From BOKV01 sp049289295 (GTDB lineage Bacteria; Pseudomonadota; Alphaproteobacteria; Rhizobiales; Rhizobiaceae): DNA of 64,000 nt. The stretch spans positions 62,001-126,000 of the forward strand of contig JBATLL010000062.1 in the NCBI GenBank assembly GCA_049289295.1, given 5' to 3'. The notes under the pieces are model-generated. The model was not told the DNA's origin. It ran no database searches and saw only the letters and a program-made list of their open reading frames with translations. Shown in pieces: positions 8,395 through 17,196 of this stretch (position 1 is the stretch's first letter; each line of letters starts with the position of its first letter). Made by a program: the position numbers and the translations under genes.

Positions 8395-9407
8395 GCCGGC
8401 AATTCCTTTGCAAAGACATATTGCGTGTGCTGGCGGTAGGTCTCGTTCGGCCTGAGCAATGGCTGGAACCAGTCGCCATGGTTGACTGCATCAGGCCAGA
8501 CCTGCGGTTCCATCGCGATACCCGCATGTGCTTTCATCATGCGCCCGCCAATTCCGGGGACCGGCACGTCGAGCTGGGACCCGTCATAGACCTGCAAGCC
8601 GGGCTCACTCGTGCGCACCAGCATCGAGACGCCCGAGGCAGGTGCCCGCAATTCGCCGACCGCGCGAAGTGCGGTGCGCTCCCGCGAAATGCAGAAATTA
8701 TGGTCAATCGGATGGTTGGCTGAAACATCCCCCAGGCGGCGCGCGGTTCGCAAGTCAAACGGCGTTCCTGCAACTGGACGCACCTCGCCGGTCGGGATCA
8801 TCTCCGCGTCAACAGGCAGATAATGGTCGGCGGCAACGCGAAGCGTGTGATCCAGTATGTCCGGCGTTCTGCCAAGGTTGAAGTAGCTGTGGTGTGCCAG
8901 GTTGCACAAGGTTGGCGCATCGCATTGCGCTTCCATCACGATATCGAGGACGCCACTTTCAAGCAGCCCAATCGTCTGGCTGATTTCCAGCCTGCCGGGA
9001 TAGCCCATTTCGCCATCTTCAACCCGGATGGATAGCGAAATCCGTTCAGCGTCCACCTTGCCCACTGTCCATAGCCGCTTGCCGATACTGGCCGAACCGC
9101 CATGCAGGTGATGCTTGCCAAGGAAATTGCGGTCCACCTGATGGGATTTGCCATCGATCTCGAAACGGCCATCGCGGATGCGGTTGGCACAGCGCCCTGC
9201 CGTTGCTCCGAAATAGCGCGAATGGGCTGGATAGGAATCGAAAGCCTCAAACCCGAGAACCAGCGATGGCCCATGCCCGCCAAGGCGCAAATCCTGGATC
9301 ACCGCGCCCCAGTTCAGGATGTTTGCGGTCAGCCCACCGCCGGAAATGGTGTAACGATGCACCGCTTCGCCGCTTGGCGTGCGTCCGAAATCAGTTCCGA
9401 TGCTCAT
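8391..9407 (-). CDS. Aldose 1-epimerase (mutarotase) of the GalM family
   Basis: Cytoplasmic enzyme of 338 aa that interconverts alpha and beta anomers of a sugar. The GalM fold is shown by ANRIRDGRFEIDGK, the catalytic His in LAHHSYFNLG and the Glu near the end (GIAMEPQVWPDA). Overlaps by ATGA on both sides couple it to the Gfo/Idh/MocA gene and to the dehydrogenase gene. In E. coli the sulfoquinovose cluster has a mutarotase of this family (YihR), so the isomerase-kinase-aldolase neighbours suggest a cyclic sugar released by a glycosidase rather than galactose. Confidence 0.85.
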   Translation of the reverse strand: MSIGTDFGRTPSGEAVHRYTISGGGLTANILNWGAVIQDLRLGGHGPSLVLGFEAFDSYPAHSRYFGATAGRCANRIRDGRFEIDGKSHQVDRNFLGKHHLHGGSASIGKRLWTVGKVDAERISLSIRVEDGEMGYPGRLEISQTIGLLESGVLDIVMEAQCDAPTLCNLAHHSYFNLGRTPDILDHTLRVAADHYLPVDAEMIPTGEVRPVAGTPFDLRTARRLGDVSANHPIDHNFCISRERTALRAVGELRAPASGVSMLVRTSEPGLQVYDGSQLDVPVPGIGGRMMKAHAGIAMEPQVWPDAVNHGDWFQPLLRPNETYRQHTQYVFAKELPA

Positions 9408-10510
9408 TTCATCGCCTCCGCAAAACCCGAAAGGGGGATCGCCTGACCCGTGCGGGCCGATTCTTCAGCCGCAGCACCAATCGCCACGGACCACAACCCA
9501 TCCATCGCGCTGACTTCCGGCTCGCCCTTTCCGGAGCGGACAAGGTCGAGAAAACGCTGATGCTGGTAGTAGGTTGAACCGTGATGATCACCAGCAGCTA
9601 GAATCGTATGATCGACCTCGATATCCCGCGCACGCTCTTCCTTCGCAGCCCTGTCAGCGATGACAAGGCGCGCATGGCGTTCCTTGCCGTCCCTGGAAAA
9701 ACGCGAGGGACCCGGCACACAGGCATCAATGCGCGCCCTTGCACCCGTAACGGAAATGATTTCCTGCCAGTAGGACCCTTCCGCAAACATGCACAAATCG
9801 AGCATGCCGCGCGCACCGGACGCAAAGTCGATCGTCACAAGCGCATTGTCGATGATGTCCGGCGTCCTGCCGCCATAGCGCTCATCGCGATGGTTCACAT
9901 TCATGGCACCCGAAGCATAGACCCGCACCGGATCACTGTTGAGCATGAGCCGCATCAGGTCCCAGAAATGACAGCATTTCTCAACCAGTGTGCCGCCTGT
10001 ACGGCTTGAAAAACGGTTCCAGTCACCGACCTTGTGCAGGAATGGGAATCGATGCTCACGGATCGTCATCATTACCGGATCACCCGCTGTGCCAGCGCGA
10101 ACTTCGCTCAGCAACGCCTGGACCGGCGGCATGTAGCGATACTCCATCGCGATCCACAGTGGCGCGGAACGGTTGCGCGACAGCCGCACGATATCAAGGC
10201 AGTGATCCACCGTCGTGCACATCGGCTTTTCGCAGATTACCGGCTTGTTGGATGGCAGCGCGTCGAGAAGAGCGCCATGATGGGCATCGTTTGGCGAACA
10301 GATCAGGTAGACATCGCACAGATCGGCCGAAAGCATGTCGCGATAATCGGCAAACATTCTTGCCGTTCCGCCCTGGAGAGCCAGCGCCTTGCTTCGCATG
10401 TCGTCGTCGGGATCGGCGATTGCTGCAATTGCAGCATCCTCGATCAGCGCCAGATTGCGAATGTGCTCCTGGCCCATCATGCCCGCGCCTATGAAACCGT
10501 AACGGATCAT
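9404..10510 (-). CDS. Gfo/Idh/MocA-family NAD-dependent protein; candidate NAD-dependent glycosidase
   Basis: Protein of 368 aa with an N-terminal Rossmann domain (RYGFIGAGMMGQEHI), the family motif CEKPMC near residue 95 and a C-terminal alpha/beta domain (HRFPFLHKVGDWNRF, GGTLVEKCCHFWDL). Most relatives are sugar or inositol dehydrogenases. Some families of this fold are NAD-dependent glycosidases, including the sulfoquinovosidases of GH188. The operon also has mutarotase, isomerase, kinase and aldolase but no other hydrolase, so a glycosidase role is attractive; it is inference. The ATG at 10510 begins right at the Rossmann strand; upstream codons belong to the isomerase gene, which ends one base before. 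Confidence 0.78.
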   Translation of the reverse strand: MIRYGFIGAGMMGQEHIRNLALIEDAAIAAIADPDDDMRSKALALQGGTARMFADYRDMLSADLCDVYLICSPNDAHHGALLDALPSNKPVICEKPMCTTVDHCLDIVRLSRNRSAPLWIAMEYRYMPPVQALLSEVRAGTAGDPVMMTIREHRFPFLHKVGDWNRFSSRTGGTLVEKCCHFWDLMRLMLNSDPVRVYASGAMNVNHRDERYGGRTPDIIDNALVTIDFASGARGMLDLCMFAEGSYWQEIISVTGARARIDACVPGPSRFSRDGKERHARLVIADRAAKEERARDIEVDHTILAAGDHHGSTYYQHQRFLDLVRSGKGEPEVSAMDGLWSVAIGAAAEESARTGQAIPLSGFAEAMK

Positions 10511-10511
10511 G

Positions 10512-11894
10512 TCAAAGCTCCAGCACTGGCAATTGCATCGAGGCTGCCAGACTGCGCAGCAGCGGGCGATGCTCGCCATAGGCCAGCGCCATATGGTGCT
10601 CGAGGCCCGACGCAATGATGTCGTCGAGCACTTCACCCGCCGGCCGGTCAAAGCGCAGGACGCCTGAAGTCCCCGTGAAAGCCATCTCCCGGTCCAGCAT
10701 CTCGGCACCTGCAAGGATCATCTTCGGCTCGCCAAAGGCTTGCGAAATGCGCATGAGCGTGATGCGCCCCGCCTTCAGCGGGAATTGGTACAGGAGCGGC
10801 ATCTTGCGATTGGTATGAATGGTCGCGGACGGCGCGGTCTCAGGTGCACACATGGAAAGCGGTGCCTGCCCGCAATGCCATACGACCGCGCTGTCATCCT
10901 GCCGATCCACATCGACCAGGTCGGTAAGGAAGACTGGAGCAGCGGCTGCTTCCTGGAGCAGCATCTGGGTAAAGGCCCCGTAGACATCCGCTTCGCAGGC
11001 GCATGGCACACGTGCTTCTCCCATCATCGCCACTGGCCCGCAGACTGCGCCGCCATACTCGGTGAAGGTCTCCGGCCAGCAACGAATGGCGAAGGCATCG
11101 TATTTGCCGCCCTTGCGCAACTGTTCGAGCGCCACCTTCAACCGCAGTGAGCGGTCAAGTTCATCCTGATTGACTTCGTCCAGATCGTGAAGCTGCGCCA
11201 TGGCGCTCTTGCGCACCGCCGCGAGGCTATCATCATCGGCTCCGCGCGCAGTTTCAAACAACTCGCCGAGTTCCAGTTCATCGACGGTGACACCACCCAG
11301 CGCCAGCAGTTTCTGCTTCGAGTAGGCACAGGTGTGGAATCCGACCGGATGTTCGCCGATACGACCGATCTTGCGGCCGGAAACGGCATCGCGCAGCCGC
11401 GCACCCAATGCCGGGTCCGCGTCCGCAGGCGCGCCGTCAATGCGTCCCGAAAGGCGCCGACCGTCAAGCAGCATTGCGATGTCTTCATCTGCGACCGTTT
11501 CCGGATCACCGTAAAGCCAGGAAAACCGGCGATCATTGAGGCCAAGCGCATGGCTGGCCAGGTTCAGCCCGCAAAAGGAATTGAGGCGCAAACGACCGCC
11601 AATGCGCGGTTCGGGTATCGCCCAGATCGCCATGGGAAGGCCGAGCGCATCGGCTGCTTCCACGGTCATGGACGCATCCGTGAAAGTGACCTGCAGGACA
11701 AGCAGTTGTTCGATTGCCTGTTCGCGCAGTTCAGCCAGCGCCTTGCGTGTGGCGTCGGCATCGAAAAGCAGTTCGCGCGGGCCGGTGAATGGGCGACCCG
11801 TAGCATCAAGGCGCGCAAGCATCGCCGCCAGTTTCTCATTGGCGAACGGAACATCGAAGGTGGGCCGGCCAAGCGGCAGGATTGCGGTCGTCAA
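10512..11894 (-). CDS. L-fucose/L-arabinose isomerase-like protein (aldose-ketose isomerase)
   Basis: Cytoplasmic protein of about 460 aa with the fucose/arabinose isomerase C-terminal fold: IRCWPETFTEYG, CACEADVYGAFT and DVDRQDDSAVVWHCGQAPL carry the likely metal and substrate residues. The family converts aldoses to ketoses with Mn(II). I choose the TTG at 11894, which has GGGAGG nine bases upstream and starts just after the aldolase stop; the longer reading upstream overlaps that gene fully and shows no family sequence. It sits between aldolase and Gfo/Idh/MocA genes, as the step that makes a ketose for the PfkB kinase. It is not related to YihS; it may be the isomerase of a sulfo-EMP2-like variant. 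Confidence 0.78.
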   Translation of the reverse strand: MTTAILPLGRPTFDVPFANEKLAAMLARLDATGRPFTGPRELLFDADATRKALAELREQAIEQLLVLQVTFTDASMTVEAADALGLPMAIWAIPEPRIGGRLRLNSFCGLNLASHALGLNDRRFSWLYGDPETVADEDIAMLLDGRRLSGRIDGAPADADPALGARLRDAVSGRKIGRIGEHPVGFHTCAYSKQKLLALGGVTVDELELGELFETARGADDDSLAAVRKSAMAQLHDLDEVNQDELDRSLRLKVALEQLRKGGKYDAFAIRCWPETFTEYGGAVCGPVAMMGEARVPCACEADVYGAFTQMLLQEAAAAPVFLTDLVDVDRQDDSAVVWHCGQAPLSMCAPETAPSATIHTNRKMPLLYQFPLKAGRITLMRISQAFGEPKMILAGAEMLDREMAFTGTSGVLRFDRPAGEVLDDIIASGLEHHMALAYGEHRPLLRSLAASMQLPVLEL

Positions 11895-11899
11895 GTGGG

Positions 11900-12931
11900 T
11901 CAGCCTCCCATGGCCGGATAGGTATGGCGGAAACTGGCGTCTGGCGGATTGAAGCTTGCGCCATTGCCGCCATAGCATGAATGGTTGCGCCAGTCCTGAG
12001 CCGAAGCATCGGCAAGATCCGAAATTTCCTGCATGTAGTGTGTCGAATCCGATGCAAGATTTGTGGCAATCGCATCCCAGTCCGGATAGTGGCTGAATGC
12101 GTCCAGCCAGATCGCCCGACCCGCGAGAAATCCGGACGCGCCCGCGCGAAAGGCATGCGCCAGCACGTTGCGGAATTCTTCCTTGCCAGCACCTGCCGAA
12201 AGCATCACCCAAGGCCTGCCGGCTATGCGTCCCATTTCATCGAACAGCGCCTGCACGCCCGACGATCCGTCCGCTTCAGCGGCATTGACCGGGCTTTCAA
12301 GCTTGAACACGTCGACTCCGTAGCCGGGCTTGGCGAACTCAGCCACCGATTCAAGCACCTGGTCGGATTTCTTCGCCTTCATCTCGACATAACCCGTGGT
12401 GTGGTTGGCATCACCAGGCAATGGATAGACGAGCAGTTCAAACAGGAACGGAATATCATATTCCGCGCATTCATCGCCAATTCGCTTCACATAGTCCTGC
12501 TGCGCCAGGCGGATGTCGGGCGCGGCATCCGGTCGGTACCAGGCCAGGACCTTCACCGCATCCCCGCCCATGCGCTTGATCTTGGCGACAGACCAGTCGT
12601 CAATGTTTGAGGACAATCGCCCGCCTGGCGTCTCGCGGAAGACCGAATCCTCAAGCGTCACGATCAGCCCCTTTTCGGGCGACAGCTGGTCGACACCATG
12701 CGGAATGGCGTAGTGGGGATCGAGCAGCATCGCGGTGCTGTGACCCTGCAGCTTTTCAACCAGCAGACGCTTGAAACGCGCGACTTCCAGCCAGGGCGCT
12801 TCTGCGACGCCAAGCTTGCGGGCGATGGGATCCTTGATTGGCGGGCGCTGGTCGACGGCCACCATCTTGAAGACGCCGTTGGCACCAGCCATCCGCCGCA
12901 TGCCCCACAATTTTCCAGGGCTCAGTTGCAT
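11900..12931 (-). CDS. Class I aldolase of the DeoC/LacD family, YihT-like
   Basis: Cytoplasmic aldolase of 343 aa. Visible signatures are FKMVAVDQRPPIKD (22-35), VKVLAWYRPDA (127-137), the probable Schiff-base lysine K210 in DVFKLESP, and a phosphate-binding strand ending ASGFLAGRAIW (266-276, R272). The family splits ketose 1-phosphates or 1,6-bisphosphates; LacD acts on tagatose 1,6-bisphosphate and YihT on sulfofructose 1-phosphate. From memory, the motifs AVDQR, PWV(M/I)LS and ASGFLAGRA are closer to YihT than to LacD. The start overlaps the kinase stop by 10 bases. With kinase and isomerase adjacent, it should cleave the phosphorylated ketose to DHAP and a C3 aldehyde. Confidence 0.83.
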   Translation of the reverse strand: MQLSPGKLWGMRRMAGANGVFKMVAVDQRPPIKDPIARKLGVAEAPWLEVARFKRLLVEKLQGHSTAMLLDPHYAIPHGVDQLSPEKGLIVTLEDSVFRETPGGRLSSNIDDWSVAKIKRMGGDAVKVLAWYRPDAAPDIRLAQQDYVKRIGDECAEYDIPFLFELLVYPLPGDANHTTGYVEMKAKKSDQVLESVAEFAKPGYGVDVFKLESPVNAAEADGSSGVQALFDEMGRIAGRPWVMLSAGAGKEEFRNVLAHAFRAGASGFLAGRAIWLDAFSHYPDWDAIATNLASDSTHYMQEISDLADASAQDWRNHSCYGGNGASFNPPDASFRHTYPAMGG

Positions 12932-13815
12932 CGTTCCGCCTCCTTGATGAATTGTTCGATTTCCCGTCTGGTCGGCGCTCCGTCAACGCCGCCCGTGCGG
13001 GTACATTTCAGCGCGCCTGCCGCATTGGCTTGGCGCACGGCATCGGCCTCGCTCGCCCCTTCCGCCAGGTACAGCGCAAGGGTCGCATGCCAGGTGTCTC
13101 CAGCCCCCAGCGTATCAACCACGTCCACTTTGAAGGCAGGCGTGTGCACCACCTCATCGCCATCGACATGCCATGTGCCATTGGCCCCGTCCGTGACGGC
13201 AACCCAGGTGCCGAGCTGGCGTGCAGCCGATGGAAGCAGGGGACTGATTTCACCTGGTCCGGCAAAATCGGCGAACCCTTGTGCGGAGAAGGCGACATGG
13301 GTGGCACCTTTCACCGACGCAGGATCAAATGGCGCTTCCGCATCGATGATGCTTGGCCGCGCTGCGCTTTGCGCCATGGCGATTGCCCGCAGGGTTATGG
13401 GCGGCCAGCGATTGTCGGCAAGTACCGCATCGAAATGCCCGTCAAATTCAAGCCAGGAAGCATCCTCGCCGAGGCCGCTGCCCCTGAAATTCATGATCTG
13501 CCGCTCGCCCTCGGCATCGATATAAATCGAGGAAAAGGATGAACGGCCCGCTGCAAACCGATGCACCAGCCGCGTGTCAACGCCATGTGCATTGAGCTTC
13601 GAAAGAATGATGTCGCCAACGGGATCATCGCCCAGACGTGCGGCAAGCAGCACTTCCGCCCCCATGCGCGCTCCTGCGACCGCGGAATTGGCGGCATTGC
13701 CCCCACTGGTGACGAACGCGTCTAGCGCCCTGTATTTCTCGGCTCTGTCCGGCATTTCTGCGACCTTGAAGATAAAATCGGCCACAGCCACGCCCGCCAT
13801 GAGGATGCGTGTCAT
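12922..13815 (-). CDS. PfkB-family sugar kinase, YihV (sulfofructose kinase)-like
   Basis: Ribokinase-type kinase of 297 aa: TSGGNAANSAVAGARMGA (36-53) binds the sugar, and DVVDTLGAGDTWHA (231-244) holds the anion hole and the catalytic base D240. The C-terminal stretch PAFKVDVVDT-GAGD and ALKCTR-GG, plus AD-x-RW at 133-137, match YihV of E. coli as I remember it; YihV R138 was reported to contact the sulfonate and R136 lines up with it. That favours sulfofructose, but tagatose- or fructose-type ketoses remain possible. The ATG at 13815 is used; a TTG five codons earlier is the alternative. It follows the TRAP binding-protein gene after a strong hairpin. Confidence 0.85.
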   Translation of the reverse strand: MTRILMAGVAVADFIFKVAEMPDRAEKYRALDAFVTSGGNAANSAVAGARMGAEVLLAARLGDDPVGDIILSKLNAHGVDTRLVHRFAAGRSSFSSIYIDAEGERQIMNFRGSGLGEDASWLEFDGHFDAVLADNRWPPITLRAIAMAQSAARPSIIDAEAPFDPASVKGATHVAFSAQGFADFAGPGEISPLLPSAARQLGTWVAVTDGANGTWHVDGDEVVHTPAFKVDVVDTLGAGDTWHATLALYLAEGASEADAVRQANAAGALKCTRTGGVDGAPTRREIEQFIKEAERCN

Positions 13816-13864
13816 TTCCTCTAACCGCAAAGGTTCAATGTTCCGGCCGTCGAGACCGGCGTCG

Positions 13865-13894
13865 TTTCCTCCAGGCCGGTTGGCCTGGAGGAAA
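13865..13894 (-). terminator. Strong intra-operon hairpin after the TRAP binding-protein gene
   Basis: TTTCCTCCAGGCC (13865-13877) and GGCCTGGAGGAAA (13882-13894) form a perfect 13-bp stem with a four-base loop. In transcription direction (minus) there is no T-run after the stem, so it is more likely a partial terminator or a 3'-end stabiliser of the dctP message than a full stop. It would let the binding protein be made in excess over the kinase and later enzymes. Confidence 0.7.
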
Positions 13895-13908
13895 GAGCTG
13901 ACTTCAGC

Positions 13909-14970
13909 CTACTGGTTGGCAGCGGCAAATTCGGCGTCGGTGGTGCCTTCGCACGACTTGACCGCAGCATCGAGCTTGTCGAGCCACTCGGCTCCGAACT
14001 TGTCCGAATACCATTTGCGCATGCCCGAAGACGCACTCTGGAACATCTTCTTCTCATCCGCAGTCGGCACATAGATTTCGCCGCCCTGTGCCTTGAAGGC
14101 TTCATACGCTTCGATCTGGCGACGCATCGGGAACATGCGGGTCGTCGTCTTGAGATGGTTCATGCCATCGAACACGATCCGCCGCAGGTCGTCTGGAAGG
14201 GTCTTCCAGGCAACGTCGGAATACCACCACAGGGCACCCATGTAGGCATGGCCATCAAGCGTGATGTACTTCAGCCCGGCTTCCGGGAACTTCATGTTCA
14301 TGATGTCGGTGATGCCGTTCTTCGTGCCTTCGACAACGCCGGTTGCCAGTGACGTATAGACTTCAGGCCAAGCGACTGGGGTCGGGTTGCCACCAAGCTG
14401 GCGCACCAGTTCCTGCTGGATTTCCGCGGGGATGGTGCGGAACTTCTTGCCCTTGATGTCTTCGGGCGTCTTGATCGGGCCCTTGGTGTTGGCGAAATTG
14501 CGCCAGCCGCCCGTGTTCGAAATGACCATCAGGCGCATCGGAATGCCTGCGTCCAGAACACCCTTGCGAAGATCATTGGTGAACGTGCCGTCGAACACGC
14601 ATTCGGCAATGCGGTCGGAAGCGAACATGTAGGGCAAATCGAGCACCTGGCCCGGTCCGAACACGTTACCGAAGCCGCCAATGGTCGTGATGTAGACTTC
14701 GAGCGTTCCTGCCTGCAGGTTCTCGAGGCATTCCTTCTCATTGCCGCAGAACTGGCCGGAAGGATAGACTTCGACGGCAGCCTTGCCGTTGGAACGGCTT
14801 TCCACATAGTCCTTGAAGACCATTGAGCCGTCATAGTCCTCGTCCTCCGGAGAGCCGAGAAAGGCGATCTTGATCGTGAAGTCGGCTGCATTGGCCGCCG
14901 CGACCGTCGTGATGGCCGCTGCTGCACCAATAGCGGTAGCTGCCAGCAGTTGCGTCAGTTTCTTGAGCAT
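13909..14970 (-). CDS. TRAP transporter substrate-binding protein, DctP family
   Basis: Periplasmic binding protein of 353 aa. It has a Sec signal peptide (LLAATAIGAAAAITTVAAANAA, cleavage near residue 30), the DctP opening FTIKIAFLGSPEDEDYDGSMVFKDYVE, and the family core KKFRTIPAEIQQELVRQLGGNPTPVAWPEVYTSLATGVVEGTKNG, where the Arg of FRTIP normally pairs with an acidic group of the ligand. TRAP ligands are mostly carboxylates or sulfonates. ATG at 14970 follows AAAGGAGG; a longer reading upstream has no family sequence. It is cotranscribed with dctM and dctQ. Confidence 0.9.
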   Translation of the reverse strand: MLKKLTQLLAATAIGAAAAITTVAAANAADFTIKIAFLGSPEDEDYDGSMVFKDYVESRSNGKAAVEVYPSGQFCGNEKECLENLQAGTLEVYITTIGGFGNVFGPGQVLDLPYMFASDRIAECVFDGTFTNDLRKGVLDAGIPMRLMVISNTGGWRNFANTKGPIKTPEDIKGKKFRTIPAEIQQELVRQLGGNPTPVAWPEVYTSLATGVVEGTKNGITDIMNMKFPEAGLKYITLDGHAYMGALWWYSDVAWKTLPDDLRRIVFDGMNHLKTTTRMFPMRRQIEAYEAFKAQGGEIYVPTADEKKMFQSASSGMRKWYSDKFGAEWLDKLDAAVKSCEGTTDAEFAAANQ

Positions 14971-15008
14971 GGTGGATCCTCCTTTACTGCTCCTCAGTCT
15001 CCAGCGGC

Positions 15009-16604
15009 TCATCCGCCGCCCAATCCCGTTAGTGCCTCGCACAAGGAAGCGCCGTTCGGGCATTTCGCGAACCCCGCCAGGGCGGGGAGTGTCATGGTCA
15101 GGCTCGGGAAATAGGTGATCAGGAAGATCACCGCGAACTCGACCAGAAGGAATGGCCAGATTGCCTGCACGATCCGCTCGATCTTTTCATTGGCGACAGA
15201 GGAAGCGACAAACAGGACGAGGCCCATGGGTGGCGTGGCAAGGCCAACAGTCACGTTGACACACATCACGATGGCAAAATGCAGTGGATCAACACCGACC
15301 TGATACATGATAGGCCCCAGCACCGGCCCCAGGATCAGGATCGCCGGTCCCGCATCGAGGAACATGCCCACGATGAACAGCAGGATATTGACCAGCAGCA
15401 GCAGGATATAGGGATTGTCGGTCGTCGACTTGATCAGGCTCGCAGCCTCGCGGGCAAGACCCGATACGGTGACCATCCAGCCGAATGTGACGGCCGCGCC
15501 GACAAGCAGCAGGATGACGCCGGACTGGATTGCTGTCTGGCGAAACACTTCCGGCAACCTTCTTGCGGTCTCCGACACCGCTTCACCGACATCAGCCCGC
15601 ATTTTCCTGGGTGCTGGACTTGCAAGTGGCGCAATGGCGGCGGGCAAGGGTAAGCGCACGCCAAACAGCCGCCAGGCAAGTTCGGCAATCACGATCCAGC
15701 CCACCGTCAGGCCCATGAAGAGATTGAAGCCGACATAGTCGGTGAAGCCCGCGAACAGGAACAGCGTGATCGGCGCAATGTGGAGGTAGGCGTGCATGGG
15801 ATCGGCAATGAAGCGCGTCCACAGATCGAGACGGATCAGTGTCGAGGCAAAAAGCGCATAGACCGCTGCCACCGCCGCCGCTTCTGTTGGCGTGTAGATG
15901 CCCGACAGGATGCCGCCCAGCAGCAGGATAGGCGTCAAAAGCGCCGGGTAGGTCTCCAGGAACGCAACCGAACGTTCACCCCAGGTCGCCTTGCGGCTCG
16001 CCACGGGATAGTTGCGCACACGCGAAAAATAGGCGGTGAGTGCCATCAGGCCGACGCCGACCAGCAGACCTGGCACGAAACCGGCCAGGAATAGCCCCGC
16101 CACCGATACGTTCATCACGAAGGCATACAGAACCATGATACCCGACGGGGGGATGATCGGTCCGATGACCGAGGAAGCAGCAGTGATCGCGGCAGCGAAG
16201 CGCCTGGAATAGCCGTTCTGCTCCATCGCCGGGATCAGCATCTTGCCAAGTGCGGAAGTGTCGGCGACGGCAGAACCCGAAAGGCCGGCAAAGAGGATGG
16301 AGGACAGGATATTCACCTGCGCCAGCCCGCCACGGACATGGCCTATCATCGATTCGGAGAACTTCACGATCGAACGCGTGATGCCGCCAGAGTTCATCAA
16401 TTCGCCGGCAAGGATGAAGAACGGCACCGCCATCAGGGGAAACGAGTAGATGCCGGTATAAACGGTGGTCAGCAGTTTCGAGAAGAACAGGCCATCCTTC
16501 CCGTCGATTACCAGCGAAAGACCGGGCGCGACCAGCAGCGCGAAGACGACAGGCATGCCGATTGCCATGAGCAGGAAGAAGAGCCAGAAATAGGCGAGAC
16601 CCAT
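15009..16604 (-). CDS. TRAP transporter large permease, DctM family, with an enlarged centre
   Basis: Inner-membrane permease of 531 aa, about 100 aa longer than the usual 425-430. The start (MGLAYFWLFFLLMAIGMPVVFALLVAPG), the ILFAGLSGSAVADTSALG motif and the C-terminal MFLDAGPAILILGPVLGPI are standard. The excess lies in the middle, after AAAVAAVYALFASTLI: two added hydrophobic segments (around LFLFAGFTDYVGF and GLTVGWIVIAELAW) and a proline/alanine-rich loop. ATG at 16604 begins at the family N-terminus. It follows dctQ by 13 bases. Confidence 0.88.
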   Translation of the reverse strand: MGLAYFWLFFLLMAIGMPVVFALLVAPGLSLVIDGKDGLFFSKLLTTVYTGIYSFPLMAVPFFILAGELMNSGGITRSIVKFSESMIGHVRGGLAQVNILSSILFAGLSGSAVADTSALGKMLIPAMEQNGYSRRFAAAITAASSVIGPIIPPSGIMVLYAFVMNVSVAGLFLAGFVPGLLVGVGLMALTAYFSRVRNYPVASRKATWGERSVAFLETYPALLTPILLLGGILSGIYTPTEAAAVAAVYALFASTLIRLDLWTRFIADPMHAYLHIAPITLFLFAGFTDYVGFNLFMGLTVGWIVIAELAWRLFGVRLPLPAAIAPLASPAPRKMRADVGEAVSETARRLPEVFRQTAIQSGVILLLVGAAVTFGWMVTVSGLAREAASLIKSTTDNPYILLLLVNILLFIVGMFLDAGPAILILGPVLGPIMYQVGVDPLHFAIVMCVNVTVGLATPPMGLVLFVASSVANEKIERIVQAIWPFLLVEFAVIFLITYFPSLTMTLPALAGFAKCPNGASLCEALTGLGGG

Positions 16605-16617
16605 CGTTCGACCTTTC

Positions 16618-17166
16618 CTATTCCGGTTCCACTGGTGCCATGTGCGGCAGGTCCGCGGTGTTGGAGCCAAACGCCAGCGCCCAGATGTCGCGCGCGATCA
16701 GTTCGATTGCCACGAGCGCCATGGAGGCAAAGGCGACTGGCACGATCAGGTAGGGGATCGCCCAGGGAATTGGCACCGTGTTGACGCGAATGCCCCAGCC
16801 GCGCTCCACGAGTTTCAGGCTTTCGAAAAAGTACCGGTAGATGACCCACAGCACCAGCAGGTTGATGATCAGTCGCAACAGGCGCACGGCAGCCTGGGGC
16901 AGGGCGGATATCACCATCTCGATGGCGACATTCGCTCCGTTTCGATAGGCAAAGGGCGCGATCAGGAACGCGGTCGTGACCATCATGATCAGCGCCACAT
17001 CCTCGACCCAGGTCAGCGAATTGTTGAGCACATAGCGGAAGAACACACCGAGAATGACCAGCACCGTCATGATGACGATCAGGACGGACCCGGTAAACAC
17101 GCCCGCCTTGCCGCTAGCCCGGTTCAGCGCACCCAGTGCCGATATCATCCGGAGCGTCGCTTCCAT
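16618..17166 (-). CDS. TRAP transporter small permease, DctQ family
   Basis: Inner-membrane protein of 182 aa with four transmembrane helices. The DctQ motifs are the first helix region VLVILGVFFRYVLNNSLTWVEDVA and the second half RLIINLLVLWVIYRYFFESLKL. It pairs with the DctM permease and the DctP binding protein to form a sodium-driven importer. It is the first TRAP gene of the operon, 30 bases after the SDR gene. Confidence 0.88.
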   Translation of the reverse strand: MEATLRMISALGALNRASGKAGVFTGSVLIVIMTVLVILGVFFRYVLNNSLTWVEDVALIMMVTTAFLIAPFAYRNGANVAIEMVISALPQAAVRLLRLIINLLVLWVIYRYFFESLKLVERGWGIRVNTVPIPWAIPYLIVPVAFASMALVAIELIARDIWALAFGSNTADLPHMAPVEPE

Positions 17167-17196
17167 CAGGCCTGCCTCCTGCCATGGATTGCTGAT

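Noticed and set aside
10512..12212. Longer start for the isomerase-like gene (566 aa)
   Set aside because: The extra N-terminus overlaps the aldolase gene and has no family resemblance; TTG at 11894 has a ribosome site.
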